A stretch of 64,000 nucleotides of DNA, from NCBI RefSeq assembly GCF_023715745.1, contig NZ_JAMBOV010000006.1, positions 108,816 through 172,815 on the forward strand. The letters are read 5' to 3'. The notes below the pieces were generated by a model. It saw only the letters and a program-made list of their open reading frames with translations. It did no database searches and had not been told where the DNA came from. Positions 1-9,485 of this stretch are shown piece by piece. Origin of the DNA: Microbacterium oleivorans. GTDB taxonomy: Bacteria > Actinomycetota > Actinomycetes > Actinomycetales > Microbacteriaceae. Numbering within the stretch: the first letter of the stretch is position 1; each line of letters starts with the position of its first letter. The position numbers and the translations under genes are program-made.

Positions 1-1874
1 AGGAGCTGGCGGGCGGCGAGGTCGCGGTAGAGCGGCACGTCGCGGATGAGCTCCTCGTGGGTGCCCTGGCCCACGACACGGCCGTGGTCGAGGACCACGA
101 TGAGATCGCTGTCCACGACCGTCGACAGCCGGTGCGCGATGACGACGAGGGTGCGTCCGGCCGCGACGGCGTCGATCGCCTCGCGCATGCGCTGCTCGTT
201 GAGGCCGTCGAGCGATGAGGTGGACTCGTCGAGCAGGAGGATCGGCGGCGCGGCGAGAAGGGCGCGGGCGATCGCGAGGCGCTGGCGTTCGCCGCCGGAC
301 AGCATGACGCCCGCCTCGCCGACCGGGGCCCGCAGCCGGAGGGGGGACCGCTCGAGGACGTCCGTCAGGTTGACGGCGGCGAGCACCCGCTCGCAGTCCT
401 CGTCCGACGCGTCCGGTGATGCGAGCCGGAGGTTGTCGGCGATCGTGCCGGCGAGGGTCGGGGCATCCTGCTCGACGTAGCCGAGCCGGGCGCGCAGCGA
501 CAGCCGGTCGAGGGCGCGGGCGTCGACACCGTCGATGAGCACGGCGCCGGTGGTCGGATCGTAGAACCGCTCGATGAGGGCGAGGGTGGTCGACTTGCCG
601 GCGCCCGACGGGCCCACCAGCGCAACGCGCGATCCGCGCGGCACGTGGAACGAGACCCCGCGCAGGACCGTGGCCTCGGGCGCGGGCTCGAACTCGGACT
701 CCTCGGGCAGCGGCGCGCGGGCGTCGGCGAGGGTCTTCAGCGCCTCGTCCTGCGCGCTCCGCCGGGCGCGCACCACCGCGTCGGGGTAGGAGAAGTGCAC
801 GTCGCGGAACTCGATCGCGGCGGCGGCGTCGCTCTCCGACGCGACGGCGGATGCGGCGATCTCCGCATCCGCCGCGGTCTCGTCCGGCAGGTCCAGGACC
901 TCCTGGATGCGGCCGAGGGCGCCCAGGGCCTGATTGACCGACGTGATCGCGCCGAAGAACGAGGCGAGGGGCTGCACGAGGAAGAAGAGGAACATCACGA
1001 AGACGACGAGCTGGGCGATCTCGATCGCGCCCGACGCGACGCGGAATCCGCCGACACCTAGGACGACGAGCAGCGACACCTGCAGTGCGATGCCGGCGAC
1101 GGGGACGACGACCGCCGACGCCTTCGCGACACTCACGCCGGCGTCGTACGCCTCGCTCGCGGTCGCCGAGATGCTCTCCTGCTCGCGGGCTTCGGCACCC
1201 GACGCGCGGATGGTGCGGATCGAGCCGATCGCCCGCTCGACCCCCGAGGCGAGCTCGCCGACCTTCTCCTGCTGCACGGACGTCGCCCGACGGATGCGGC
1301 CGCTCAGGACGCCGACCACCGCGGCCGACGCTCCGATGACGACGACGATGAGCAGCAGGAGCACGGGATCGATCACGAGCATCGCGATGATCGCGCCCAC
1401 GAAGATGAGGGCGTTGCCGATCGAGTCCGCGAAACCCTGCGTGAGGACGGCGTAGAGCAGGGTCGTGTCGGTCCCGACGCGCGAGACCAGATCGCCGGTG
1501 CGCCGGGCGTCGTACTCCTGGACCGGCAGGTGGAGGAGCTTCGCGATGAGGCGTCGGCGGCTCGAGTACACGACGGCAGTGCCGGTGCGCTGCAGCAGGT
1601 AGTGCTGGAACCCGCCGATCAGCGAGGAGAGGACGACGAGACCCACGAGGACCCAGACCAGGATGCCGAGGGCATCACCGGCCTGCACCCGTCCGATGAC
1701 ATCGCCCACCAGCAGCGGCTGGACGAGCGTGGCGACCGCTTCGAGGACGCTCAGGACGGCGACGACGACGAGGACGCCCTTGTGCTCGAGGAGGAAGGGG
1801 AGGAGCTGACGAAGGCTGGCGCGGGGCCCGTCGTCCTTCGCGGGACGACGCAGACCGCGGCGAGGCGTGGACAT
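1..1874 (-). CDS. ABC transporter, fused permease/ATPase (multidrug-type exporter), 3' end outside window
   Basis: A fused half-transporter of the ABCB/MsbA type that would dimerise in the membrane and export a drug, lipid or peptide using ATP. The first ~330 residues form a six-helix membrane domain. The nucleotide-binding domain follows, with Walker A GPSGAGKST near residue 425, signature LSGGERQRLAIARALL near 525, Walker B ILLLDESTSSLD near 545 and the H-loop AHRLST near 577. The ATG at 1872-1874 opens MSTPRRGLRRP. The frame stays open to base 1, so about 624 codons are visible and the extreme C-terminus lies outside the window. It is divergent from the DrrA-type ATPase gene with a gap of under 60 bases. 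The substrate cannot be read from the sequence. Confidence 0.9.
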   Translation of the reverse strand, partial: MSTPRRGLRRPAKDDGPRASLRQLLPFLLEHKGVLVVVAVLSVLEAVATLVQPLLVGDVIGRVQAGDALGILVWVLVGLVVLSSLIGGFQHYLLQRTGTAVVYSSRRRLIAKLLHLPVQEYDARRTGDLVSRVGTDTTLLYAVLTQGFADSIGNALIFVGAIIAMLVIDPVLLLLIVVVIGASAAVVGVLSGRIRRATSVQQEKVGELASGVERAIGSIRTIRASGAEAREQESISATASEAYDAGVSVAKASAVVVPVAGIALQVSLLVVLGVGGFRVASGAIEIAQLVVFVMFLFFLVQPLASFFGAITSVNQALGALGRIQEVLDLPDETAADAEIAASAVASESDAAAAIEFRDVHFSYPDAVVRARRSAQDEALKTLADARAPLPEESEFEPAPEATVLRGVSFHVPRGSRVALVGPSGAGKSTTLALIERFYDPTTGAVLIDGVDARALDRLSLRARLGYVEQDAPTLAGTIADNLRLASPDASDEDCERVLAAVNLTDVLERSPLRLRAPVGEAGVMLSGGERQRLAIARALLAAPPILLLDESTSSLDGLNEQRMREAIDAVAAGRTLVVIAHRLSTVVDSDLIVVLDHGRVVGQGTHEELIRDVPLYRDLAARQL

Positions 1875-1921
1875 CCCTCTATCTTCTCCTGCGACGGCTG
1901 AGCGGTGTCCGATCTCGTCGG

Positions 1922-1927
1922 TAGGGT
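1922..1927 (+). promoter_or_regulatory. -10 element of leaderless start (TAGGGT)
   Basis: TAGGGT lies six bases before the GTG at 1934. This matches the TANNNT-N6/7-start pattern repeated across the window, so transcription and translation probably begin at the same base. Confidence 0.6.
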
Positions 1928-1933
1928 GGTCCG

Positions 1934-2875
1934 GTGCCAGAACCCGTGATCCGCGCCGACCAGCTCGTGAAGGCCTACAAGAGCAAGGGCAAGCCCGACT
2001 TCCTCGCCGTCGACGGTCTCTCCTTCGAGGTCGCCCCGGGTGAGTCGTTCGGCCTGCTCGGTCCCAACGGTGCGGGCAAGTCGACGACGATGAAGATGAT
2101 CGGCGCCGTGTCCACGCGCACGAGCGGCGATCTCTCCATCCTCGGTCTCGACCCGGACCGCTACGGACCGGAGATCCGCTCGCGACTCGGTGTCGTGCCG
2201 CAGCAGGACAACCTCGACGGAGAGCTCAACGCCCGCGAGAACCTCTACATCTACGGGCGGTACTTCGGTCTGCCGGGCAAGGTGTGCGCGCAGAAGGCCG
2301 ACGAGCTGCTCGCCTTCGCGCAGCTCGAGGACAAGGCGAAGAACAAGGTCGATCAGCTCTCGGGCGGCATGAAGCGCCGCCTGACCATCGCCCGCGGGCT
2401 CATCAACGACCCGCGCATCCTCCTCCTCGACGAGCCGACGACGGGCCTCGACCCGCAGGCGCGGCACGTCCTCTGGGACCGACTGTTCCGCCTCAAGGAG
2501 CGCGGCACGACACTCGTCCTCACGACGCACTACATGGACGAGGCGGAGCAGCTGTGCGACCGCCTCATCGTCGTCGACAAGGGGCGCATCATGGCCGAGG
2601 GGAGCCCCGCCTCCCTCATCCGGGAGCACTCCAGCCGGGAGGTGCTCGAGGTGCGCTTCGGCTCGGATCGCAACGAGCACGTCGCCGCCCAGCTCCAGGG
2701 CATCGGCGACCGCGTCGAGGTGCTGCCCGACCGCATCCTCGTCTACGCGCACGACGGCGAGGCCGCACTCGAGCGTGTCACGGCGTCGGGCCTGCAGCCG
2801 ATGACGAGCCTCGTCCGCCGCTCCAGTCTCGAGGACGTCTTCCTCCGCCTCACCGGACGGTCGCTGATCGAATGA
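1934..2875 (+). CDS. ABC-2 type exporter ATP-binding protein (DrrA/NodI-like)
   Basis: A 313-residue ATPase subunit of an ABC-2 exporter. Walker A GPNGAGKSTT is near residues 43-52, the signature LSGGMKRRLTIARGL near 143-157 and Walker B LLLDEPTTGLDP just after. The C-terminal ~90 residues are the DrrA/NodI-type extension. The GTG start is fixed by the leaderless -10 six bases upstream. Its last bases overlap the next start as ATGA, so it is translationally coupled to two permease genes. Family knowledge suggests export of a drug, lipid or polysaccharide; the substrate is unknown. Confidence 0.92.
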   Translation: MPEPVIRADQLVKAYKSKGKPDFLAVDGLSFEVAPGESFGLLGPNGAGKSTTMKMIGAVSTRTSGDLSILGLDPDRYGPEIRSRLGVVPQQDNLDGELNARENLYIYGRYFGLPGKVCAQKADELLAFAQLEDKAKNKVDQLSGGMKRRLTIARGLINDPRILLLDEPTTGLDPQARHVLWDRLFRLKERGTTLVLTTHYMDEAEQLCDRLIVVDKGRIMAEGSPASLIREHSSREVLEVRFGSDRNEHVAAQLQGIGDRVEVLPDRILVYAHDGEAALERVTASGLQPMTSLVRRSSLEDVFLRLTGRSLIE

Positions 2876-3753
2876 GTGACACGACGCAAGCGGCGCAGCC
2901 GACGCTCGACGAGCTGCGCGCCGAGGCGCTGGAATGGGGCCGCAAGCCTCGGCGCCGGGGCAGCTGGTACGTCACCGAGCACATGGTGCGTGCGATGCGC
3001 GCGTACGGGTGGACGATCGTCGTCGGCGCGCTCGGGCAGCCGGTCCTCTACCTGCTCGGCCTCGCGGCGGGACTCGCCGCTTTGATCCAGGCGCCGATCA
3101 CGGACCGCGGTGTGCAGGTCGATTACCTCGTCTTCGTCGCGCCGGCCCTTCTCGTGACCGCCGCGATCTCGGTCGCGTCCGAGGAGATGACCTACCCCGT
3201 CATGGCGGGCTTCAAATGGCGCCGCTACTTCTTCGGCTTCAACGCCTCCGCCCTCTCGAGCCCCCAGATCGCGAACGGCGTCATCGTCGGCGCCGCGGCG
3301 CGGATGCTCTTCGCCGTCGCGGCCTACTACCTGTTCATCTGGCTCCTCGGCGCCCTCGGTATCGGATGGACGACCGTGCCGAACCCTGAGACGGGGTGGC
3401 TCGCGATCCCGGCTGGCCTGCTCGCGGGGCTCGCCTTCGGCATCCCGCTCATGGCGTACGCCGGATCGATCGAGGACGACAAGGGGCAGTTCGCCCTCGT
3501 GCAGCGGTTCGTCTTCATGCCGATGTTCCTGTTCTCGGGCACGTTCTATCCGCTCGAGACGCTGCCCGTGTGGCTGCAGTGGATCGGGTGGATCTCGCCG
3601 CTGTGGCACGGCGCCGAACTCGGCCGGCTCGCCACCTACGGCGCCGCGGTCCCGCCGCTCATGATCGCGGTCCACCTCGCGTATCTGGTGATCTTCGCCG
3701 GGGTCGGATACCTCTGGGGCCGGAAGGTCTTCATCGAGAGGCTCGCGAAGTGA
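2872..3753 (+). CDS. ABC-2 type transporter permease (first of pair)
   Basis: A 293-residue integral membrane protein with about six hydrophobic segments after a basic N-terminal region (GRKPRRRGSW). It carries ABC-2 permease hallmarks in its second half, such as FLFSGTFYPLETLP before a helix and SPLWHGAEL. The ATG overlaps the stop of the ATPase gene by four bases and its own stop overlaps the GTG of the second permease by four bases. The three proteins therefore probably form one exporter with a heterodimeric channel. It resembles the next protein (FLFSGTFYP versus FLFSATFYP, LWHGAEL versus LWHGVEL), which points to an old duplication. Confidence 0.9.
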   Translation: MSDTTQAAQPTLDELRAEALEWGRKPRRRGSWYVTEHMVRAMRAYGWTIVVGALGQPVLYLLGLAAGLAALIQAPITDRGVQVDYLVFVAPALLVTAAISVASEEMTYPVMAGFKWRRYFFGFNASALSSPQIANGVIVGAAARMLFAVAAYYLFIWLLGALGIGWTTVPNPETGWLAIPAGLLAGLAFGIPLMAYAGSIEDDKGQFALVQRFVFMPMFLFSGTFYPLETLPVWLQWIGWISPLWHGAELGRLATYGAAVPPLMIAVHLAYLVIFAGVGYLWGRKVFIERLAK

Positions 3754-4571
3754 GCGCCGTCGTCGCCGACACCACCGCCCGCCGCGGGGGAGTGCGGGCC
3801 CTGTGGGCGGGGAACCCCGGCGCGGTCGTGCAGCGCGGGCTCATCGCCGCCCGCTCGTCGAGCTGGGTCGTCGTCCTCTCGGGCTTCTTCGAGCCGGTCT
3901 TCTACCTGCTGTCGATGGGTCTCGGCCTCGGCGCGCTCATCGGCACCGTCCAGACCTCGCAGGGCGTCGACGTCCCCTACGAGGCGTTCATCGCGCCGGC
4001 GCTGCTCGCGGTCTCGGCCATGAACGGCGCGATCTACGACTCGACCTGGAACGTCTTCTTCAAGCTCAACTACGGCAAGCTCTACGAGGGGATGCTCGCG
4101 ACCTCGCTCGGTCCGCTCGATGTGGCCCTCGGCGAGATCCTCTATGCGCTCCTGCGCGGCCTGCTCTACGCGACCGGCTTCATGATCGTCATGCAGATCC
4201 TCGGGCTGAACCTCGCCTGGACGGCGATTCTCGCCATCCCCGCGGTGCTCCTCATCGCGTTCGGCTTCGCGAGCCTCGGCATGGCGATCACGAGCTACAT
4301 GAAGACCTTCCAGCACATGGACTGGATCAACTTCGTCCTTCTGCCGATGTTCCTGTTCTCCGCCACGTTCTACCCGATCACCGTCTACCCCGAGTGGGTG
4401 CAGTCGATCGTCATGGCGCTGCCGCTGTGGCACGGCGTCGAGCTCATCCGCGGCCTGACCCTCGGCATCCTGTCGGTCGACATGCTGTGGCACGTCCTCT
4501 ACTACGCCGTGATGATCGCGGTCGGGTTGGTCTTCACGACGAAGCGTCTGCGAGCCCTGTTCCTCGACTGA
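3750..4571 (+). CDS. ABC-2 type transporter permease (second of pair)
   Basis: A 273-residue membrane protein, paralogous to the permease just upstream and sharing the FLFSATFYPITVYPEW and LPLWHGVELIRG motifs. About six membrane segments are visible. The GTG start overlaps the upstream stop (GTGA), so the ATPase and both permeases form a tight three-gene operon. It probably forms the second half of the transport channel. The next gene is on the opposite strand and its stop follows within three bases. Confidence 0.9.
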   Translation: MSAVVADTTARRGGVRALWAGNPGAVVQRGLIAARSSSWVVVLSGFFEPVFYLLSMGLGLGALIGTVQTSQGVDVPYEAFIAPALLAVSAMNGAIYDSTWNVFFKLNYGKLYEGMLATSLGPLDVALGEILYALLRGLLYATGFMIVMQILGLNLAWTAILAIPAVLLIAFGFASLGMAITSYMKTFQHMDWINFVLLPMFLFSATFYPITVYPEWVQSIVMALPLWHGVELIRGLTLGILSVDMLWHVLYYAVMIAVGLVFTTKRLRALFLD

Positions 4572-4573
4572 GG

Positions 4574-5566
4574 TCAGCGGCTGGACTCCATGACCTCGCG
4601 CGCCTTGCGGATGCGGCGGGGGTTCACGGGATGCGTGGCGAGCACGACCTTGCCGCGGGAATGCAGTTTCTGCAGGTCGTCGTACGCCTCGGCGACGTCG
4701 GCGAGCGGATAGAAGCCCGAGACGAGGACGTTCACGGCTCGCTTCTCGGCGAGACCGACGACCTTGCGCAGCTGGTCGGTGCCATGGGCGACGGCGTCCG
4801 GCTGGTCCGAGAGGAGGGCGACCTCGCGTTCGCGGCGGTCCGCGCTCGAGCGGAATTTGCCGGCCGGTACCCCCAGCGCCTCCGCGATGTCCTGTCCGTC
4901 CTGTCCGAAGTTGTCGATGTACGCGCTCACGCCGTCGGGGGCGAGGGCTCGGATGCGCTCGACGATGCCGTCGCCGTAGCGCACCGGCTTGACACCGAGC
5001 TGGCGCAGGTAATCGAAGTTGCGGTCGCCGCACGTGCCGATGACGCGGGCGCCGCGGTGCAGGGCGATCTGCGCTTCCACGCTGCCGACGCCGCCCGCGG
5101 CGGCGGAGATGACCACGGTGTCGCCCGCCCCGACCTTGAGTTCGTCGAGGATGTCGAGAGCAGTCGTCCCGGCGAGGTAGAGGCCGCCCGCCGTCTCGAA
5201 CGTGATGTTCTTGGGCTTCCGTACCAGGCGGTCGACGGAGACCGTCACGTGGCTCGCCTGCGCACCTGCGCGAAGATGACCGACGACGTCGCTGCCGACA
5301 GGGAAGCCCGTCGTGTCGGGTCCGGCCGCGATCACCGTGCCGGCGAAGCAGCTGCCCGAGCGGCGGGGGAAGGGGTCGTCCCACTCCTTCTCGGCTCCCG
5401 AGCGGACGAAGCCGTCGATGTGGTTGAGACCCATCGTCATCACCTCGACGGTCACCTCGCCCGGGCCGGGCTCAGGAAGAGGCCGGGTGACGAGGTGCAG
5501 CACCTCGGGTCCGCCGCTCTCGTCGTACTCGACGACCGATGCTTCTGAGACCTTCTTGATGGCCAT
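4574..5566 (-). CDS. NADP-dependent quinone oxidoreductase-like (zinc-independent MDR family)
   Basis: A 330-residue medium-chain dehydrogenase/reductase. The N-terminal catalytic domain contains GLNHIDGFVRSG and the Rossmann domain begins near residue 150 with the nucleotide motif AAAGGVGS. The cysteine and histidine ligands of zinc alcohol dehydrogenases are absent, which places it with quinone/enone oxidoreductases. A Shine-Dalgarno-like GAGGAGTGG precedes the ATG. It stands alone, with a hairpin between it and the MFS gene. The physiological substrate is unknown. Confidence 0.85.
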   Translation of the reverse strand: MAIKKVSEASVVEYDESGGPEVLHLVTRPLPEPGPGEVTVEVMTMGLNHIDGFVRSGAEKEWDDPFPRRSGSCFAGTVIAAGPDTTGFPVGSDVVGHLRAGAQASHVTVSVDRLVRKPKNITFETAGGLYLAGTTALDILDELKVGAGDTVVISAAAGGVGSVEAQIALHRGARVIGTCGDRNFDYLRQLGVKPVRYGDGIVERIRALAPDGVSAYIDNFGQDGQDIAEALGVPAGKFRSSADRREREVALLSDQPDAVAHGTDQLRKVVGLAEKRAVNVLVSGFYPLADVAEAYDDLQKLHSRGKVVLATHPVNPRRIRKAREVMESSR

Positions 5567-5634
5567 CGTCCACTCCTCACGTGCCTGTGGGGCCGACGAT
5601 AGCCCTGCGGCCGCGGGCAGCGGAGCTCTTGACA

Positions 5635-5680
5635 GACGGATGCCGCGACCCTCCCGGTGGGGTGGGCCGCGGCATCCGTC
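5635..5680 (-). terminator. Hairpin built from inverted GGATGCCGCG/CGCGGCATCC pair
   Basis: A perfect 13-base stem (GACGGATGCCGCG with CGCGGCATCCGTC) around a 20-base loop, just after the stop of the MFS gene on the minus strand. There is no clear T-run. It contains the heptamer that is over-represented across the window, in inverted orientation, much like uptake-sequence terminators in other bacteria. Confidence 0.55.
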
Positions 5681-5691
5681 GGATCACGAGG

Positions 5692-7140
5692 TCAGCGTGC
5701 GCCGAGCTCCACGTGTCCGATGTTCGTCTCGTACTCGACGTCCTTGGTCTCCTTCGACAGCCAGAGGGCGATGAAGGTCAGGACGGCCGACCCCGAGAGG
5801 TAGACGCCGACGAGCCACGGCGATCCGCCGGCGGCGGCCCACAGTGCGGTCGCGACGATCGGGGCGAGCGCCGCGCCGAGGATCGACGACACGTTGTACG
5901 AGATCGCCGAGCCGGTGTAGCGGACGTTGGTCGGGAAGAGCTCGGGGAGGAGCGCGCCCATCGGTCCGAAGGTCGCCCCCATGAGCATGAAGCCGAAGAT
6001 GAGGAAGGCCTGCACGAGCGCGCCGCTGAACTTGGGGTCGAGCTGGGGGAGGAGGAACACGTTGAAGAGCAGGCCGAAGACGGCGATCGCCCCCGTGATC
6101 CACAGCAGCAGCCGGCGACGGCCGAGGGTGTCGGCGACGGGTCCCGAGAGCAGGGTGAACACGCCGAAGAACACGACGCCGATGATCTGCATGATGACGA
6201 AGTCGGTGTACCCGAATCCGAGCCCGGGCACGTAGGTGGCCGCGTCGAACGCGGTCCCCGTCGCCTCGGCCGCCGCAGCGGCTCCCTCGGTGGTGGCCTT
6301 GGTCCCGTAGGCGAGGGTGAAGCTCGTCATCAGGTAGAAGAGCACGTAGGTCGCCAGCATGATGAACGTGCCGAGGATGAGCTGCTTCCAGTGCCGACGG
6401 ACGACCTCGCCGAGCGGGAACTTGCGGATCGCGCCGGTCTTCTCAGCCTTCGCGAACGTCTCGGACTCCACGAGCTTGAGGCGGACGTACAGGCCGACGA
6501 TGACCATGACCGCCGAGAACAGGAAGGGCACGCGCCAGCCCCACGCGAGGAACTCCTCGCTGCGCTGCGCGGGGCCGTCGGGGTGCGGCAGCAGGAAGTA
6601 GATCACCAGGAACACGGTGTTCGCGATGATGAAGCCGATCGGCGCACCCAGCTGCGGGAACGTGCCGTACCAGGCGCGCTTGCCCTGCGGAGCGTTCTCG
6701 GTCGCGACGAGCGCCGCTCCCGACCACTCCCCGCCGAGGGCGAAGCCCTGAGCGAGGCGGAGGACGAGGAGCAGGATCGGGGCGAGCACGCCGACCTGGT
6801 CGAAGGTCGGCAGGAGTCCGATGAGGAATGTCGCGACACCCATCGTGAGAAGGGAGCCGACGAGGGTCGCCTTGCGGCCGAACTTGTCGCCGAAGTGGCC
6901 GAAGATCACGGCGCCGACGGGACGGGCGACCATGGCGGCGCCGAAGATGCTGAACGAGAGCAGCAGGTTGGTGGTGTCGTTCCCGGCGGGGAAGAACAGG
7001 ATGGGGAAGACGAGGACGGCGGCGGTCGCGTAGACGTAGAAGTCGTAGAACTCGATCGTCGTGCCGATCAGGCTCGCCGTGATGACGCGGGAGCGGGGAT
7101 TGGCGGGCGCGGCGGATGCCGCGGGTGCTGCGGATGACAT
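5692..7140 (-). CDS. MFS transporter, metabolite:H+ symporter (MHS) family
   Basis: A 482-residue twelve-helix major facilitator. The MHS hallmark GTTIEFYDFYVYATAAVLVF is in helix 1 and the loop 2-3 motif GHFGDKFGRKATL is clear, followed by RLAQGFALGGEWSGAALVATE. MHS members import organic acids, osmolytes such as proline/betaine, or aromatic acids with protons; which one is not evident here. I chose the ATG at 7138-7140 (MSSAAPAASAAP). An upstream ATG at 7176 adds only 12 residues (MRTHRFVPKVPR) without a better ribosome-binding site. Confidence 0.88.
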   Translation of the reverse strand: MSSAAPAASAAPANPRSRVITASLIGTTIEFYDFYVYATAAVLVFPILFFPAGNDTTNLLLSFSIFGAAMVARPVGAVIFGHFGDKFGRKATLVGSLLTMGVATFLIGLLPTFDQVGVLAPILLLVLRLAQGFALGGEWSGAALVATENAPQGKRAWYGTFPQLGAPIGFIIANTVFLVIYFLLPHPDGPAQRSEEFLAWGWRVPFLFSAVMVIVGLYVRLKLVESETFAKAEKTGAIRKFPLGEVVRRHWKQLILGTFIMLATYVLFYLMTSFTLAYGTKATTEGAAAAAEATGTAFDAATYVPGLGFGYTDFVIMQIIGVVFFGVFTLLSGPVADTLGRRRLLLWITGAIAVFGLLFNVFLLPQLDPKFSGALVQAFLIFGFMLMGATFGPMGALLPELFPTNVRYTGSAISYNVSSILGAALAPIVATALWAAAGGSPWLVGVYLSGSAVLTFIALWLSKETKDVEYETNIGHVELGAR

Positions 7141-7310
7141 GCGGGGGACCTTCGGAACGAAGCGGTGGGTCCTCATGGGACGCGTCGGCGGCGGACGTCC
7201 TCGCAGGGGTGACGCGAGGACATCACAGCACTGGGATCACCGAGGCGTCCACGGAGTCGTCGGCGCCAAACCTCAAGCCTACTCCCGCATGTCCCCGCGA
7301 GCGGGGGTCG

Positions 7311-7658
7311 TCACCAGATGACGGCGAGTCCGGCGTTGAGGAGCGTGAGGATGCCGATGGCCCAGAAGATCCCGGCGGGCACCGAGCCGGACTTCCGCAG
7401 GCGTCCCGCGCCGGCACCGAGCAGACCGCCGATGATCACCAGGACGACGAGCTTGATGCCGATCTTCACGTAGTTCAGGTCGTGGTCGAGACCCCACGGC
7501 GCTGACAAGGCGAGACCCGCGACGAGCGCGATGCCGAGCCCCCAGTGCATGATGCGCGTGACGCGGCGCTGACCGACGAGCTCGACCACCCATGCTCCGA
7601 ACAGCGTCGCGAAGCCGACGAGGTGGACGAGGACGACGATGCTGCGCAGGATCTCCAT
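7311..7658 (-). CDS. Small integral membrane protein, function unknown
   Basis: A 115-residue protein with four hydrophobic segments. These lie near residues 5-28 (IVVLVHLVGFATLFGAWVVE), 38-55, 63-82 (IGIKLVVLVIIGGLLGAGAG) and 93-115. Short basic loops separate them and there is no catalytic motif. Its start codon is six bases from TAGCCT, indicating a leaderless message of its own. It lies just downstream of the riboflavin operon on the same strand. I do not recognise a specific function. Confidence 0.75.
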   Translation of the reverse strand: MEILRSIVVLVHLVGFATLFGAWVVELVGQRRVTRIMHWGLGIALVAGLALSAPWGLDHDLNYVKIGIKLVVLVIIGGLLGAGAGRLRKSGSVPAGIFWAIGILTLLNAGLAVIW

Positions 7659-7664
7659 GCCCTC

Positions 7665-7670
7665 AGGCTA
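7665..7670 (-). promoter_or_regulatory. -10 element of leaderless start (TAGCCT)
   Basis: On the minus strand TAGCCT ends six bases before the ATG at 7658. This suggests the small membrane protein is transcribed separately from the riboflavin genes. Confidence 0.55.
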
Positions 7671-7734
7671 GCTGAAGGTCGGCGCGACGCGCATCCCGCG
7701 CCGCCTCACTCGCGACGCGACGCGGGCGCCGGGC

Positions 7735-8208
7735 TCAGCCGCGGACGTCCCGCAGGACGAGCGCCGTGCGGATGGCGGCATCCGCTGCCTCGGCGCCCTT
7801 GTCTTCTTTCGAGCCGTCGAGGCCGGCGCGGTCGAGTCCCTGCTGTTCGTCGTCCAGCGTCAGCACGCCGAATCCGACGGGCTTGCCGGTGTCGAGGGCG
7901 ACGCGGGTGAGGCCGTCGGTCGCGGCGGACGAGACGAAGTCGAAGTGCGGTGTGCCGCCCCGGATGATGACGCCCAGGGCCACGGCGGCGTCGGCGCCCG
8001 CCTCCAGTGCCGCCTTGGCGACGACGGGCAGCTCGAACGAGCCCGGCACCCGGACGAGTCGCCACGACGCGCCGGAGGCGTCGAGCACGCGCTTCGCGCC
8101 GGCGATCAGACCGTCCGTGATCACGTCGTGCCACTGACCGGCGACCACCACCACCGACAGGTCGCTCGCGTCGACGATCTCGGTCTTCGGTGCTCCGTGT
8201 CCGCTCAT
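7735..8208 (-). CDS. ribH: 6,7-dimethyl-8-ribityllumazine synthase
   Basis: A 157-residue protein that condenses 5-amino-6-ribitylamino-uracil with 3,4-dihydroxy-2-butanone 4-phosphate to give the lumazine precursor of riboflavin. Family motifs are present in order: the [16 protein letters not shown]-terminal site, [27 protein letters not shown] with the catalytic histidine, and PVGFGVLT. It overlaps the ribBA stop by four bases (ATGA) and is the last gene of ribD-ribE-ribBA-ribH, so it should be controlled by the upstream FMN riboswitch. Confidence 0.96.
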   Translation of the reverse strand: MSGHGAPKTEIVDASDLSVVVVAGQWHDVITDGLIAGAKRVLDASGASWRLVRVPGSFELPVVAKAALEAGADAAVALGVIIRGGTPHFDFVSSAATDGLTRVALDTGKPVGFGVLTLDDEQQGLDRAGLDGSKEDKGAEAADAAIRTALVLRDVRG

Positions 8209-9485
8209 GCGGTGTGCTCCTCACTGTGCGCGAGCGCTTCGCGCAGCTCGTCGGCGTCGATGATGTGACCCATGCGGTCGGCCTTCGTCGCCAGGTACTG
8301 GTGGTTGTTGGCACCGACGCCGACCAGCAGGGGCACCTGGTCGACGATCTTCAGGCCGAGCGCCGTCAGCTGCGCGACCTTGTCGGTGTTGTTGGTGAGC
8401 AGTCGGATCTGCTTGACACCGAGGTCCGACAGGATGCCGGCGGCCGCCGCGTAGTCCCGGGCGTCGGCCGGCAGGCCGAGCGCGAGGTTCGCGTCGACGG
8501 TGTCGAGACCGCGCTCCTGAAGGCTGTACGCGCGCAGCTTGTTGATGAGACCGATGCCGCGACCCTCGTGACCGCGCATGTAGATGACGACACCGCCGTC
8601 TTGCTCGATCGCGTCGAGAGCCGCGTCGAGCTGCGGCCCGCACTCGCACTTGAGCGAGCCGAACGCCTCGCCCGTCAGGCACTCGGAGTGCACACGCACG
8701 AGCGGTGCCTCCTCGGTGAGGTCGCCGGAAACGACCGCGATGTGGTCGGTCCCGGTGATCCGGTCCTTGTACGCGAGGAAGCGGAACTGGCCGTGCGAGG
8801 TGGGAACGGTCGCTTCGGCGCGCAGGCTCACGCGGCGCTTGGCGGGGTGGTCGGTGTGGGCCGACGTGCTGTCGCCGTCGGCCGCGTTGAGGTGCGCGAT
8901 GAGCTGCTCGATCGTGATGACGGGGATGCCTTCGCGCTCGCCCATCTCCATGAGCCCCGGCATCCGCATCATGCTCCCGTCATCGGCGACGACCTCGCCG
9001 ATGACACCGACCGGCTGGAGGCCGGCGAGCTGCATGAGTTCCACGGCCGCCTCGGTGTGGCCGGCTCGCTCGCGCACGCCGCCGTCGACCGCGCGAAGCG
9101 GGAGGACGTGGCCGGGGCGGATGAGCGAAGACGGCACCGAGTCCGGGTCCGCGAGGACGTTGACGGTGCGGGCGCGGTCCGAGGCGCTGATGCCGGTCGT
9201 GACACCCTCGGCAGCGTCGACACTCACGGTGTACGCGGTGCTGCGGGCGTCCTGGTTCTGCTCCACCATCGGCGGGAGGTCCAGGCGGTCTGCCCAGTCA
9301 GCGGGCATCGGCGCGCAGAGGAATCCGCTGGACCACCGGATGGTCCAGGCGAGCCACTCCGGCGACGCGAGCTCGGCGGAGAGGATGATGTCGCCCTCGT
9401 TCTCGCGGCTCTCGTCGTCGGCGACCAGGATCGGTCGGCCTTCCTTGAGGGCTGCCAGGGCGTCGGGGATGGTGGAAAGGCTCAT
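8205..9485 (-). CDS. ribBA: Bifunctional 3,4-dihydroxy-2-butanone 4-phosphate synthase / GTP cyclohydrolase II
   Basis: A 426-residue fusion supplying both branches into riboflavin. The N-terminal RibB domain (about 1-205) has the acidic [12 protein letters not shown] motif and [10 protein letters not shown]. The C-terminal RibA domain has the zinc ligands in [19 protein letters not shown] and the GHEGRGIGL loop. The chosen ATG at 9483-9485 ([18 protein letters not shown]) overlaps the ribE stop, giving translational coupling. Both domains look intact. Confidence 0.96.
   Translation of the reverse strand: MSLSTIPDALAALKEGRPILVADDESRENEGDIILSAELASPEWLAWTIRWSSGFLCAPMPADWADRLDLPPMVEQNQDARSTAYTVSVDAAEGVTTGISASDRARTVNVLADPDSVPSSLIRPGHVLPLRAVDGGVRERAGHTEAAVELMQLAGLQPVGVIGEVVADDGSMMRMPGLMEMGEREGIPVITIEQLIAHLNAADGDSTSAHTDHPAKRRVSLRAEATVPTSHGQFRFLAYKDRITGTDHIAVVSGDLTEEAPLVRVHSECLTGEAFGSLKCECGPQLDAALDAIEQDGGVVIYMRGHEGRGIGLINKLRAYSLQERGLDTVDANLALGLPADARDYAAAAGILSDLGVKQIRLLTNNTDKVAQLTALGLKIVDQVPLLVGVGANNHQYLATKADRMGHIIDADELREALAHSEEHTA

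Noticed and set aside
1751..2752. A 333-codon minus-strand frame across the start of the exporter ATPase
   Set aside because: Asp/Glu/Arg-rich antisense translation without motifs. The opposite strand has clear Walker motifs.
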